From Alistipes sp. (GTDB lineage Bacteria; Bacteroidota; Bacteroidia; Bacteroidales; Rikenellaceae), in the NCBI GenBank assembly GCA_017646625.1, contig JAGCMF010000037.1, forward strand, positions 44,121 through 108,120: DNA of 64,000 nt. Direction: 5' to 3'. A program made the translations under genes and the position numbers. Positions 45,726 to 54,586 of this stretch are shown piece by piece. Position 1 is the stretch's first letter, and every line of letters starts with the position of its first letter. Under the pieces are notes generated by a model. The model ran no database searches, was not told the origin of the DNA, and was given only the letters and a program-made list of their open reading frames with translations.

Positions 45726-46298
45726 ATGCAGAAACTCTATATCATAGCAGGATGCAACGGAGCAGGTAAGACAACGGCATCGTACACAATGTTGCCCGAG
45801 TTGTTACACTGCCATGAGTTTGTAAATGCTGATGAGATCGCACGTGGACTATCACCCTTCAATCCAGATAGCATGGCGATTGAGGCGGGACGTCTTATGC
45901 TACGCCGCATAAACGACCTATTAGAGGAGGGCACAGACTTTGCATTCGAGACAACATTGTCAACACGTACATACCAGAAGTTTATAGATCGCGCACACGA
46001 ACGTGGTTACTTCGTATCGCTACTATACTTCTGGCTTCCATCACCCGAGCAGGCGATAGAACGTGTGGCAAAGCGTGTTAGCCTCGGTGGACATAACATC
46101 CCGACAAACACCATTAGACGACGATATGAGAGTAGCATGCGTAATCTCACAAAACTCTATGTTCCAATATGCGACTATTGGGTTATATATGATAACTCCA
46201 CTGCCGAGGGCGTGAAAAAGATAGCATATGGAGCAAAGGGCGAAATAAAAGAGATTGTTGACCCGTTAGCCTACCAGAAGATATTGAGCTATGAGTGA
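45726..46298 (+). CDS. Zeta-toxin-like P-loop kinase
   Basis: A 190-residue P-loop NTPase. Walker A GCNGAGKTT (9-17), then FVNADEIARGLSPFNPDSMAIEAGRLM (Asp36 as the base-type residue), FAFETTLS, FLLY-type strand LLYFWLPSPEQAIERVAKRVSLGGH, and RRYESSMRNL. This matches the short zeta-toxin/COG4185 family, related to UDP-GlcNAc kinases that poison peptidoglycan synthesis. Short members may instead be housekeeping kinases. Its stop overlaps the start of a 55-codon gene by 8 bp. Substrate not demonstrated. Confidence 0.85.
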   Translation: MQKLYIIAGCNGAGKTTASYTMLPELLHCHEFVNADEIARGLSPFNPDSMAIEAGRLMLRRINDLLEEGTDFAFETTLSTRTYQKFIDRAHERGYFVSLLYFWLPSPEQAIERVAKRVSLGGHNIPTNTIRRRYESSMRNLTKLYVPICDYWVIYDNSTAEGVKKIAYGAKGEIKEIVDPLAYQKILSYE

Positions 46299-46458
46299 TT
46301 TTGAGATTAGAGAACTACAAGAACGTATTGATGCGGGCATTCTTCTTGCGCAGCGTCGCCTTATCGAACGCACACGCAAGGATAATGGCGACCTTGTGGT
46401 CATGCGCGACGGTGAGGTCGTGCGACTTACCCCCGACCAACTACTCGCAAAGCAGTAA
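46291..46458 (+). CDS. Small 55-residue partner of the zeta-toxin-like kinase (candidate antitoxin)
   Basis: ATG 46291 lies inside the last codons of the kinase gene (8-bp overlap in another frame). The product begins MSDFEIRELQERIDAGILLA and ends VVRLTPDQLLAKQ, with a helical, strongly charged middle QRRLIERTRKDNGDLVVMRDGEV: an amphipathic helix followed by a beta-hairpin-like end. The layout and tight coupling are as in two-gene toxin-antitoxin modules, where the small gene may neutralise the kinase. No database family is claimed. Confidence 0.7.
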   Translation: MSDFEIRELQERIDAGILLAQRRLIERTRKDNGDLVVMRDGEVVRLTPDQLLAKQ

Positions 46459-46498
46459 CAGCGAGACGAAGATAACGAGATATAAACGTGAACAATCA

Positions 46499-46530
46499 AG
46501 CCCTACGGATACCGTGGGGCTATTTATATA
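46499..46530 (+). terminator. Terminator after the zeta-toxin pair
   Basis: AGCCCTACGG (46499-46508) pairs with CCGTGGGGCT (46512-46521), one mismatch, followed by ATTTATATA. Confidence 0.65.
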
Positions 46531-46590
46531 TAGAGCAACAACAGGTGCTAATAATTAGTGCATAATCTGTAATTATATGGGATAATTTAC

Positions 46591-46598
46591 TATCTTTG
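46591..46598 (+). promoter_or_regulatory. -7 box of the BACON-like lipoprotein gene
   Basis: TATCTTTG; start codons before about 46605 are therefore excluded. Confidence 0.6.
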
Positions 46599-46638
46599 TG
46601 TGATGAGATACCAGCAGAACGATAAACTAACAACCATA

Positions 46639-47922
46639 ATGAGGATGAAAAGATTTTTACTTATGCTTGCCGTTGCAGCGATGGCCATTGCCTGTGACGC
46701 ACCAACCACGGAGAGTACACAGGGTGAACCTACCGTGATAGTTAACTCCAATACTAACGTATTCTTCGAGGCCGAGGGTGGCAAGGGTGAGATTAGCTTC
46801 ACCATTGAGAATGTGAACAAGAGTATCGAACTCTTGGCGGAGAGTGCAGATGCGTGGATTACCATAGAGAGCATTGGTGAGGTGATATGCTACACGGTAG
46901 ATGCAAATGATGGTTATGAGGAACGCACAGGCCATATAACGATCACCTATGGCAATAGCTTGGCAACGGTAAACATCTTGCAGCATGTATCAGATGTCAC
47001 CGTTTACACTGCATTAACAACATTCGGCAGTGAGTATATTGCTGGCAGCAACGGCATACACAACTACTATGTGGTACTCTCTACGGTAGGCACTACGGAG
47101 TCGGGATACCTACAGCCAAATGCCGAGTACTACTACTTCGACATATACTCTTCAGTGGCAGCAACGAACTCTTCGACAACTGCAATACCCAACGGCACAT
47201 ACACCCTATCTACAGATGGCAATATACGTGATGGCATCGTAGACTACGAGTGGAGCAACTACACCGTATCGACAGATAGCGACTATGTGGAGTACTTCTA
47301 CAAGGAGTGTAATGTGGTTGTCTCTGACGGCTCAATAGTGGCAACCATAACACTTGAAAATGGAGATAAGCACATTGTCAAGTATACAGGCTCTCTCGAG
47401 ATACCTGTATACGACCCTAATGACAATGGTGGTGGTGGTGATGGTGGCGAGGATACGACAGAAGGCTTAAGCACACTAACCTCCGACCACACATTCAACA
47501 TTACAGGTGGTGTATTCGTAGGTGCATATGTTGGCGACCTCCTATATAACGGTTGCAACACATGCCAAGTATTCCTATTCGAGTACCTCGACTATGAGAC
47601 GGGTGAGGAACGTGGCGACCAGTTTGAGATTGACCTTCAGCTACCACAGAACGAGACAGATATATGTGGCACATACACTGCTGGCACAACCGCAGGACAC
47701 TTCATCCCAGGCACAGCAGAGGATATGGGAGGTCAGTACATGCAGGTGAATAGCTGGTATATGACAGCTGGATATACAGCCTTTGCACCACTGGTAAGCG
47801 GCACCGTAACAGTAGAGAAGGATGATGCTGACATATACACCTTCACTATAGACACCGTTGATGACAAGGGTAACAAAATATATGGCACATTCAAGGGTCA
47901 GGGCAAGTTCACAGAGTGGTAA
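46639..47922 (+). CDS. Lipoprotein with BACON-like domain, unknown function
   Basis: 427 residues from ATG 46639 (46645 also possible). Lipobox AIAC near residue 19. Residues about 35-120 form a BACON-like domain (VFFEAEGGKGEISFTIENVNKSIELLAESADAWITIES...TITYGNSLATVNILQ). The rest has two similar beta-rich modules separated by a Gly-rich linker (DNGGGGDGGED), each beginning with a YYVVLST/FNITGG-type strand and ending with TATITLENGD/TFTIDTVDDKGNKIYG: an internal duplication. Likely surface-exposed glycan or protein binding, not a known enzyme. Confidence 0.75.
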   Translation: MRMKRFLLMLAVAAMAIACDAPTTESTQGEPTVIVNSNTNVFFEAEGGKGEISFTIENVNKSIELLAESADAWITIESIGEVICYTVDANDGYEERTGHITITYGNSLATVNILQHVSDVTVYTALTTFGSEYIAGSNGIHNYYVVLSTVGTTESGYLQPNAEYYYFDIYSSVAATNSSTTAIPNGTYTLSTDGNIRDGIVDYEWSNYTVSTDSDYVEYFYKECNVVVSDGSIVATITLENGDKHIVKYTGSLEIPVYDPNDNGGGGDGGEDTTEGLSTLTSDHTFNITGGVFVGAYVGDLLYNGCNTCQVFLFEYLDYETGEERGDQFEIDLQLPQNETDICGTYTAGTTAGHFIPGTAEDMGGQYMQVNSWYMTAGYTAFAPLVSGTVTVEKDDADIYTFTIDTVDDKGNKIYGTFKGQGKFTEW

Positions 47923-47966
47923 TAGTAACATGCTTCGACACAAAATTGGGCTACACAGAGATTATA

Positions 47967-47998
47967 TTTGCATCATCACGGTAAAAATGTTAACTTTG
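47967..47998 (+). promoter_or_regulatory. Promoter of the dTDP-rhamnose operon
   Basis: TTTG (47967-47970), a 20-bp spacer and TAACTTTG (47991-47998), about 70 bp before rmlA. Confidence 0.75.
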
Positions 47999-48067
47999 TA
48001 GAGTTAAGGGCAGGGGCAACATACTGCCAAGAGAAAAGAGACGTTGATAAGTAAAAAGTTGATTGTT

Positions 48068-48934
48068 ATGAAGGGTATCGTACTTGCGGGTGGTAGTGGC
48101 ACACGCCTCTATCCAATAACAAAGGGTGTAAGCAAGCAGCTGCTCCCCGTATTTGACAAGCCGATGATATACTACCCTATATCTGTACTCATGATGGCAG
48201 GGATACGCGAGGTGCTGATTATATCTACACCCCAGGACCTACCATCCTTTAGACGTCTTTTAGGCACAGGTAGTGAGCTGGGCATGGAGTTCTCATATGC
48301 CGAGCAACCACAACCAAATGGCCTTGCAGAGGCATTCATCATAGGTAGAGAGTTTGTGGGCGAGGAGAGTGTGTGTCTGGTATTGGGCGACAACATCTTC
48401 CATGGCGCAGGCTTCGAGCAGAGGCTGCGTAGTGCCCGAGAGAGAGTAGAGAGTGAGAGACGTGCAACGGTGTTTGGCTACCGCGTGAACAACCCCGAAC
48501 GATATGGCGTGGTGGAGTTCAACGACAAGGGTGAGGCGCTATCGATTGAGGAGAAGCCCACAGCACCACGATCGAACTATGCCGTAACTGGACTATACTT
48601 CTACCCCAACAGCGTGCTCGACATAGCACGTGGCGTGACACCCTCGGCACGCGGTGAGTTGGAGATAACAACAGTAAATCAGGAGTACCTCGACCGCCGA
48701 GAGCTACATGTCGACATCCTTGACCGAGGATATGCTTGGCTCGACACAGGAACACACGACTCACTGGCTGAAGCATCAATATTTGTGGAGGTGATAGAGA
48801 AGCGCCAGGGACAGAAGATAGCATGTCTCGAGGAGATAGCATGGCGCAATGGATGGATAACACGCGAGGAGCTACATAGGCTTGCCGAGCCGATGAAGGC
48901 TAATCAATATGGCAAATACCTACTCGGGCTATGA
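48068..48934 (+). CDS. rfbA: Glucose-1-phosphate thymidylyltransferase RmlA
   Basis: First step of dTDP-L-rhamnose synthesis: glucose-1-P plus dTTP. 288 residues from ATG 48068; the in-frame start at 48044 adds an unrelated 8 residues. Motifs [41 protein letters not shown] and EEKP. The first of four genes in the order rmlA-C-D-B, with overlaps showing one operon. Confidence 0.96.
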   Translation: MKGIVLAGGSGTRLYPITKGVSKQLLPVFDKPMIYYPISVLMMAGIREVLIISTPQDLPSFRRLLGTGSELGMEFSYAEQPQPNGLAEAFIIGREFVGEESVCLVLGDNIFHGAGFEQRLRSARERVESERRATVFGYRVNNPERYGVVEFNDKGEALSIEEKPTAPRSNYAVTGLYFYPNSVLDIARGVTPSARGELEITTVNQEYLDRRELHVDILDRGYAWLDTGTHDSLAEASIFVEVIEKRQGQKIACLEEIAWRNGWITREELHRLAEPMKANQYGKYLLGL

Positions 48935-49506
48935 GAGTTATAAAGACCGACATAGAGGGTGTGGTGATAATCGAGCCACAGCTCTTCAGGGATGACCGTG
49001 GATACTTCTACGAGTCGTTCAACAGCGACAAGTTCGAGGCGTTGACAGGCATAAAGACGACCTTTGTACAGGATAACGAGTCGTGCTCGAAGAGTGGCGT
49101 GATACGTGGTCTACACTTTCAGCTTGCGCCATATGCACAATCGAAGCTTATACGTGTGATAAGTGGCGAGATTCTCGACGTGGCTGTAGACCTACGCCAC
49201 GGCTCACCCACATATGGCAAACACGTAAGCGTAGTGCTCAACGGTGACAACCGCCGACAGCTATTCATACCCCGAGGCTTTGCTCACGGCTTCTCGGTGC
49301 TCAAGGGCGAAGCTATAGTGCAGTACAAGTGCGACAACCTATATACCCCCACTGCCGAGGGTGCTATATGCTGGGATGACAGCACACTGGCCATAGATTG
49401 GCACATACCGCATGGCAAGGCTATAGTATCGTCGAAGGATAGTGCAAGCAAGCCGTTTGACGAGTGTGAAAGGCTATTTGACTACAACATAGACTACTAT
49501 GCTTAA
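48931..49506 (+). CDS. rfbC: dTDP-4-dehydrorhamnose 3,5-epimerase RmlC
   Basis: A 191-residue cupin epimerase overlapping rmlA by 4 bp. Motifs: [20 protein letters not shown] (catalytic His), [24 protein letters not shown] and the C-terminal Tyr-containing [12 protein letters not shown] region. Third step of the pathway. Firm. Confidence 0.96.
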   Translation: MRVIKTDIEGVVIIEPQLFRDDRGYFYESFNSDKFEALTGIKTTFVQDNESCSKSGVIRGLHFQLAPYAQSKLIRVISGEILDVAVDLRHGSPTYGKHVSVVLNGDNRRQLFIPRGFAHGFSVLKGEAIVQYKCDNLYTPTAEGAICWDDSTLAIDWHIPHGKAIVSSKDSASKPFDECERLFDYNIDYYA

Positions 49507-50359
49507 GATAGTTGTAACGGGTGGAGATGGTCAGTTAGGCAGGGCCATAGCCTTGATGTCTCGTAATAGCATGAATAGCTATATGCTAACCACGCGCGAT
49601 AGACTCGACATATGCAGCAGGGAGCAAGTAGAGGAGTACCTCAACAATAACGACATAGACATCCTCGTAAACTGCGCAGCATACACCAATGTTGAGGGTG
49701 CCGAGAGTGACGAGGTGGGAGCTATGCTTGTAAACGCAGAGGGCGTAGCAATATTAGCCGAGGCGTGCCAGCGACACGATATCCAACTGATACACATATC
49801 TACAGACTACGTATTTGGTGGCGATGGCATACGCAAAACACCATACCGTGAAGATGATGCCACTGCACCCTTAAATATATATGGCAAAAGCAAGGCCATG
49901 GGCGAGGATATGGCACTAAAGAACGGTGGCATAGTCATCCGCACAGCATGGCTATACTCGCCATGGTGCAAGAACTTTCTACTCACGATATTGCGCATAG
50001 CAAAGGAGAAGAGGCTAATAGAGGTTGTAGATGATCAGCGTGGCACACCCACATCTGCAATAAGCTTGGCACGCGCCATAACAACGATAATAGATAGTGG
50101 AGAGTATGTCGACATGAAGGGCATATACCACTATACGGACAAAGGAGAGGCTACATGGTGTGACTTTGCCACAGAGATAGTAGCACAGGCGGGTATAACG
50201 ACCTGCAAGGTGGCAAGTTGCAAGAGTCACGACAGAGGTCTCAAGGCGCAACGTCCAGCATACTCGGTGCTATCAAACCGCAGAATAGATGATATTGGCA
50301 TCACACGCCACACATGGCATGAGGAGCTAAAGCGTGTGATGGAGATAATAAATGAATAG
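49499..50359 (+). CDS. rfbD: dTDP-4-dehydrorhamnose reductase RmlD
   Basis: A 286-residue short-chain reductase overlapping rmlC by 8 bp. NAD(P)H-binding VTGGDGQLGRAI, VNCAAYTNVEGAESD, STDYVFGG, and YGKSKAMGE (catalytic Tyr-Lys). Makes dTDP-L-rhamnose, the donor for O-antigen, capsule and glycoprotein assembly. Confidence 0.96.
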   Translation: MLKIVVTGGDGQLGRAIALMSRNSMNSYMLTTRDRLDICSREQVEEYLNNNDIDILVNCAAYTNVEGAESDEVGAMLVNAEGVAILAEACQRHDIQLIHISTDYVFGGDGIRKTPYREDDATAPLNIYGKSKAMGEDMALKNGGIVIRTAWLYSPWCKNFLLTILRIAKEKRLIEVVDDQRGTPTSAISLARAITTIIDSGEYVDMKGIYHYTDKGEATWCDFATEIVAQAGITTCKVASCKSHDRGLKAQRPAYSVLSNRRIDDIGITRHTWHEELKRVMEIINE

Positions 50360-50361
50360 GT

Positions 50362-51384
50362 ATGAAGGCAAGAAAAATTCTTATAACAGGTGGAGCAGGA
50401 TTCATAGGAAGCCACGTGGTGGAGCTATTTTGCAGAGAGTATCCACACTACCACATAATAACCCTCGACAAGCTCACGTATGCAGGAGACATCGACAACC
50501 TCGAGGGTGTTATGAGTCTCGATAACCACACCTTCATACAGGGTGACATAACAGATGCAGCACTCGTGGAGGATATATTCACACGCCACAACATTGATGG
50601 TGTACTACACCTCGCAGCAGAGAGCCACGTAGACCGTTCCATAAGCGCACCTATGGTATTTGCTCACAACAACATCATAGGCACCATAACACTCCTTGAG
50701 GCGGCACGTAAGGCGTGGCATGGCAACTACACAGGAAAGCGTTTCCACCATATATCGACAGACGAGGTATATGGAGCACTCGAGCTCGACGGCGGCAAGT
50801 TCACCGAGGCAACGCCATATGCACCACACTCGCCATACTCCGCATCGAAGGCGTCATCTGACCACTTTGTACGCGCCTACCACGACACATACGGACTACC
50901 CACAGTGATAACAAACTGCTCGAACAACTATGGCGAGAGGCAGTATCCCGAGAAGCTGATACCCCTATTCATATACAACATACTAAACCGCCGACAACTG
51001 CCAGTCTATGGTAGCGGACTAAATGTGCGTGACTGGCTATACGTGGGTGATCACGCGCGAGCACTCGACATGGTATTTCACAACGCAGAAGATGGTGCCA
51101 CATACAACATAGGTGGCGACAACGAGTGGTCTAACATAGACCTTATAAAGCGTATGATTGAGATTGTAGACGAAGAGCTTGGTCGCCAGAAGGGAGAGAG
51201 CTTGAGCCTAATATCGCACGTTGAGGACCGCGCAGGTCACGACCTACGTTATGCCATAGACTCAACACACCTACAGCATGACCTCGGATGGCACGCCGAG
51301 ACACCCTTCGACGAGGGACTACGCAAAACAGTGCAGTGGTATCTAAAGAATAGAGAGTGGGTTGAGAAGAGTTTAAAGAGATAG
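50362..51384 (+). CDS. rfbB: dTDP-glucose 4,6-dehydratase RmlB
   Basis: A 340-residue extended SDR enzyme, 2 bp after rmlD. ITGGAGFIGSHV for NAD, HLAAESHVDRS, STDEVYG, YSASKASSDH (Tyr-Lys) and NYGERQYPEKLIP. Second step of the pathway although last in the operon. No glycosyltransferase follows; the next gene is convergent. Confidence 0.97.
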   Translation: MKARKILITGGAGFIGSHVVELFCREYPHYHIITLDKLTYAGDIDNLEGVMSLDNHTFIQGDITDAALVEDIFTRHNIDGVLHLAAESHVDRSISAPMVFAHNNIIGTITLLEAARKAWHGNYTGKRFHHISTDEVYGALELDGGKFTEATPYAPHSPYSASKASSDHFVRAYHDTYGLPTVITNCSNNYGERQYPEKLIPLFIYNILNRRQLPVYGSGLNVRDWLYVGDHARALDMVFHNAEDGATYNIGGDNEWSNIDLIKRMIEIVDEELGRQKGESLSLISHVEDRAGHDLRYAIDSTHLQHDLGWHAETPFDEGLRKTVQWYLKNREWVEKSLKR

Positions 51385-51388
51385 ATAG

Positions 51389-52141
51389 CTACTTAAATAG
51401 GATGGTTACACCACCACTATAGGCGCCACCAAGAGTGATGCGCCTATTTTTTATCACTACATGCTCCTCCGTTGCGGTCCGTGACGTATGAACAACAGCG
51501 ACATACTCCCCATCTGGAGGTAGCATCTTATACTCATCGACAACCGTCACTACACCATCACAAGCCTCGGCAATGACACTATAGCAAGCGCCAAGAAGCT
51601 GTGATGCACGCGACATATCACCCTCGGCTATAACACCGCGAATAACAGTGGAGCTAATCTTATCCCCATCATCGGTGTGCTGCGCCACACACTCCAGGGC
51701 AAAGCCACACTCACGAGCAATAGGGACAAGGCGTTCGTGGTTACCCTCACTACCGCGACCAAGACGATGGTTATAGCCTACAATCATGCCCACCATGCCG
51801 AGCTTTGCAACAAGCATATCGCGGACAAAGCTCTCATATGACTGCGCGCGGAAAGCATCATCGAAGCGCGCAACGACGAGGTGATCGACACCCATAGATG
51901 CTAACAGCGAGGCACGTTCATCTATGGTGGTAAGAAGTTGCATGCCCTCGGCACGTCCCATGGCTATGCGCGGATGTGGGTCGAACGTGACGACAACACT
52001 CTCGGCATCGAGTCTCGATGCCATGGCCTCAAGATGCGAGATGAGGAGACGATGTCCAGCATGGACACCATCGAAAGAGCCTACGGTGACGACGGTACGC
52101 ACGCCACACGGCATATCATCAAAACCAAAGTGAAGCCTCAT
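51389..52141 (-). CDS. RibF-like FAD synthetase, lacking a recognisable riboflavin kinase domain
   Basis: A 250-residue protein. The N-terminal nucleotidyltransferase domain is intact: VTVGSFDGVHAGHR (HxGH at 27-30), VVVTFDPHPRIAMG, VGYNHRLGRGSEGN and KISSTVIR. Bifunctional RibF proteins are normally near 310 residues with a C-terminal flavokinase holding a GxPTAN motif. Here the remaining 65 residues (SVIAEACDGVVTVVDEYKMLPPDGEYVAVVHT...) lack PTAN and are too short, retaining only the LLPxxGxY-like strand. It may be a single-function FMN adenylyltransferase or a degraded paralogue. Rex is 2 bp upstream. Confidence 0.85.
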   Translation of the reverse strand: MRLHFGFDDMPCGVRTVVTVGSFDGVHAGHRLLISHLEAMASRLDAESVVVTFDPHPRIAMGRAEGMQLLTTIDERASLLASMGVDHLVVARFDDAFRAQSYESFVRDMLVAKLGMVGMIVGYNHRLGRGSEGNHERLVPIARECGFALECVAQHTDDGDKISSTVIRGVIAEGDMSRASQLLGACYSVIAEACDGVVTVVDEYKMLPPDGEYVAVVHTSRTATEEHVVIKNRRITLGGAYSGGVTILFK

Positions 52142-52143
52142 AA

Positions 52144-52794
52144 TTAGCTATTACTCTCCTCTCCGACCTTAACGAAGTAGGCAACCTTCTCGAGGAGTGT
52201 TGTTATATCATAGTTCTCAACGACAATACCCTGGGGAAAGTTAAGAGGTGCAGAGGTGAAGTTAAGCACACCCTTAATACCTGCGTTGATTATAGGCAAC
52301 ACAAGCGTGGAGGCAACAGACGTGGGTGATGAGACGATAACGATGCTTATATCGAGCTGCTCGACACACTCCTCGAAGCTATCTATATGGTAGCATGGAA
52401 TGTTATCGATGGTCGTACCCACCTTGCTCTCATCGACATCGAAGGCGGCAGTGATGCGTAGCTTCAAGCCCTTGCCATTGAAGTAACGAGTGACAGCCCT
52501 ACCGAGATGACCCATGCCTATGACTGCCATATTCATGGTCTGCTCACTATAGAGGATGCTATCGATGAAGTCGATGAGCACCTTAACATCGTAACCCTTC
52601 TTCGTATCTGATGAGAAGCCGATAAGCATAAGGTCACGACGCACCTGCACAGCCGTGATGCCATGCATGCCGGCCAGCACATGAGAGAATATATGCGTGA
52701 TACCCTGGGCGTGACACTTAAGCAACGTACGACGGTACTCACTCAAGCGTTCTATGGTCTTTTCAGGTATCGGGGATGATATATTATTTGCCAT
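52144..52794 (-). CDS. rex: Redox-sensing transcriptional repressor Rex
   Basis: A 216-residue regulator: N-terminal winged helix (IPEKTIERLSEYRRTLLKC... AVQVRRDLMLIGF) and Rossmann domain with VIGMGHLGRA (about 90-99), binding NADH/NAD+ to control fermentation and respiration genes. The C-terminal swap helix (NYDITTLLEKVAYFV) is present. Followed at 2 bp by the RibF-like gene, so redox and flavin functions are cotranscribed. Confidence 0.95.
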   Translation of the reverse strand: MANNISSPIPEKTIERLSEYRRTLLKCHAQGITHIFSHVLAGMHGITAVQVRRDLMLIGFSSDTKKGYDVKVLIDFIDSILYSEQTMNMAVIGMGHLGRAVTRYFNGKGLKLRITAAFDVDESKVGTTIDNIPCYHIDSFEECVEQLDISIVIVSSPTSVASTLVLPIINAGIKGVLNFTSAPLNFPQGIVVENYDITTLLEKVAYFVKVGEESNS

Positions 52795-52811
52795 TATTAT
52801 CTCTTTTTACA

Positions 52812-54560
52812 CTACTGCACATCTATCGTGAAGTCACCATTATACTGCACCCTCATCCAGTTGTTATTAACATATATGCCATCCTCATTGACAAAGTGAT
52901 ATGTCGTAGCCAATGGGGTGAACTGCTCATTGATGAAACCTTCATCTATGCCACTAAACATCTTACGGCAGAAGATCATCACCGCATCATAACCACGGTA
53001 GGCATACATGGATGGTAAGATGCCATACATCTCCACATATCGGCTATCGAAGAGACGTATATTCTCACTGCTACGATTTGCATAGTAGGGCATGACAAAG
53101 AGCACATTATTGCGGAAGAACGACTGGTGGTCGATGTTAGCACTCTGTGTCCAACGACGGTTACCAACAACAACATAGTCGCCATAACTTATGCTACGTG
53201 CCACAATGTTAGACTTTGTGGATGACAGCGTAGTGAGTATACGGTCCACCTCTGTCTCATTCTGCGCAACAATAACATATGCCTTGCTCGACTTGCTCTG
53301 CATGAGCTCCATGATATCTATCTGCTCACCATTCGAGCCATCAGCATTTCGGCGATAGAAGAACGACTCACGGTCGAAGACAAAGTTTATATCGCGACCA
53401 GGAGCCATGGTGGACAACGATCGCATCTCTTGTGCAAAGCCTGCATCTATGGTAGAGGCGTAGATGGTGATTATCTCCCTGCTGCCATCAAAGATATCTG
53501 CGAGCTTATCGTACTTATGGTCACTCTCCGCCTGCATCTGGAACAATACAGGGCTCTCAAGAGTCTCTATATCCGCCAAGGGCGAGACAACAGGAATCTC
53601 ATTATCCTCGGCAAAGCCCACAACAAACCTCAACTCATTCTCATAGACAGGACCTATGATGAGCTGTGCATCGAGTACCCCCGACTCAAAGTCCATAATA
53701 TCCTTGATACGTTCACCACTACCCTGGGTATCCAACACCGACAGAGCAACATCGTAGCCCTCGGTCTTAATATCCTCAAGAGCAACAAGAACACCACGAT
53801 AGAAGTCAACATAGTTGGGATTGACCCTATTGTTCATGTGGAAAGGTAACATCAGGGCCATCTTCAACGTGTGATGACGGCTCAACGGAGGAAAGGCGAC
53901 ATCCACCTGCGCGATATCAGCATCGTCGACATCCTCGCCGAAGCCCAAGGCGTATAGCATCTTATCGAGCACCGTCACCGTATCCTGCTCCTCGGCAATA
54001 GCCGCCGACTCCCTGCCACGGCCATCGCGACCACGTGAACGACGTGATGAACGAACCTCGTCAGCCTCTACATCTGCCGCAACAGCCTCCCCCGTCACAA
54101 TATCTGCTGTCGCAGCAACATCGCCACACACCCTGATGACCATGCCGGCCTTAAGTTGTGTATAGTCCGACAAGCCATTAAGTGCCAACAACTCATCCTC
54201 GGTGATGCCGTATCGGCGCGATAACGAGTATAACGTCTCGCCCGCCACAACACGATGTTCACCCTCCTTCAGGCCACCACCTCGCACCACATCTCGAGCA
54301 CCATCGGCCCTATGTGGTACGAAGATATACTCTCCGGCACGCAACGTAGCAGCAGATAGTGACGCATTGCTGTCGATGATATCCTGCTCCGAGACACCAT
54401 AGGTCTTCGACAGGGAGTAAAGCGTATCACCCTTCTCAACCATATGTTTGTAGTAGGCCTTACCCTCTATAGTAACAACAATATTAGAGGGTTTGGTGGC
54501 CATGAGTGTCGTAGCACAGAATAGCGACAGCACAACAAGCAGAATGCGAAGTCCTTTCAT
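52812..54560 (-). CDS. LysM-domain protein fused to a periplasmic-binding-protein-like domain
   Basis: 582 residues from ATG 54560 (a GTG 6 codons earlier is also in frame). Signal peptide to about residue 22, two LysM repeats (about 38-85 and 105-150: HMVEKGDTLYSLSKTYGVSEQDI and HRVVAGETLYSLSRRYGITEDEL), a low-complexity linker rich in Arg/Ser/Asp/Glu, then a type I periplasmic-binding fold (about 225-580; LKMALMLPFHMNNRVNPNYVDFYRGVLVALEDIKTEGYDVALSVLDTQGSGE). The fusion anchors a ligand-sensing domain to peptidoglycan. Such proteins are known in Bacteroidota; ligand and role are not. Confidence 0.85.
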   Translation of the reverse strand: MKGLRILLVVLSLFCATTLMATKPSNIVVTIEGKAYYKHMVEKGDTLYSLSKTYGVSEQDIIDSNASLSAATLRAGEYIFVPHRADGARDVVRGGGLKEGEHRVVAGETLYSLSRRYGITEDELLALNGLSDYTQLKAGMVIRVCGDVAATADIVTGEAVAADVEADEVRSSRRSRGRDGRGRESAAIAEEQDTVTVLDKMLYALGFGEDVDDADIAQVDVAFPPLSRHHTLKMALMLPFHMNNRVNPNYVDFYRGVLVALEDIKTEGYDVALSVLDTQGSGERIKDIMDFESGVLDAQLIIGPVYENELRFVVGFAEDNEIPVVSPLADIETLESPVLFQMQAESDHKYDKLADIFDGSREIITIYASTIDAGFAQEMRSLSTMAPGRDINFVFDRESFFYRRNADGSNGEQIDIMELMQSKSSKAYVIVAQNETEVDRILTTLSSTKSNIVARSISYGDYVVVGNRRWTQSANIDHQSFFRNNVLFVMPYYANRSSENIRLFDSRYVEMYGILPSMYAYRGYDAVMIFCRKMFSGIDEGFINEQFTPLATTYHFVNEDGIYVNNNWMRVQYNGDFTIDVQ

Positions 54561-54586
54561 AAATCGTCGTTTGTTCACACCAGAAG

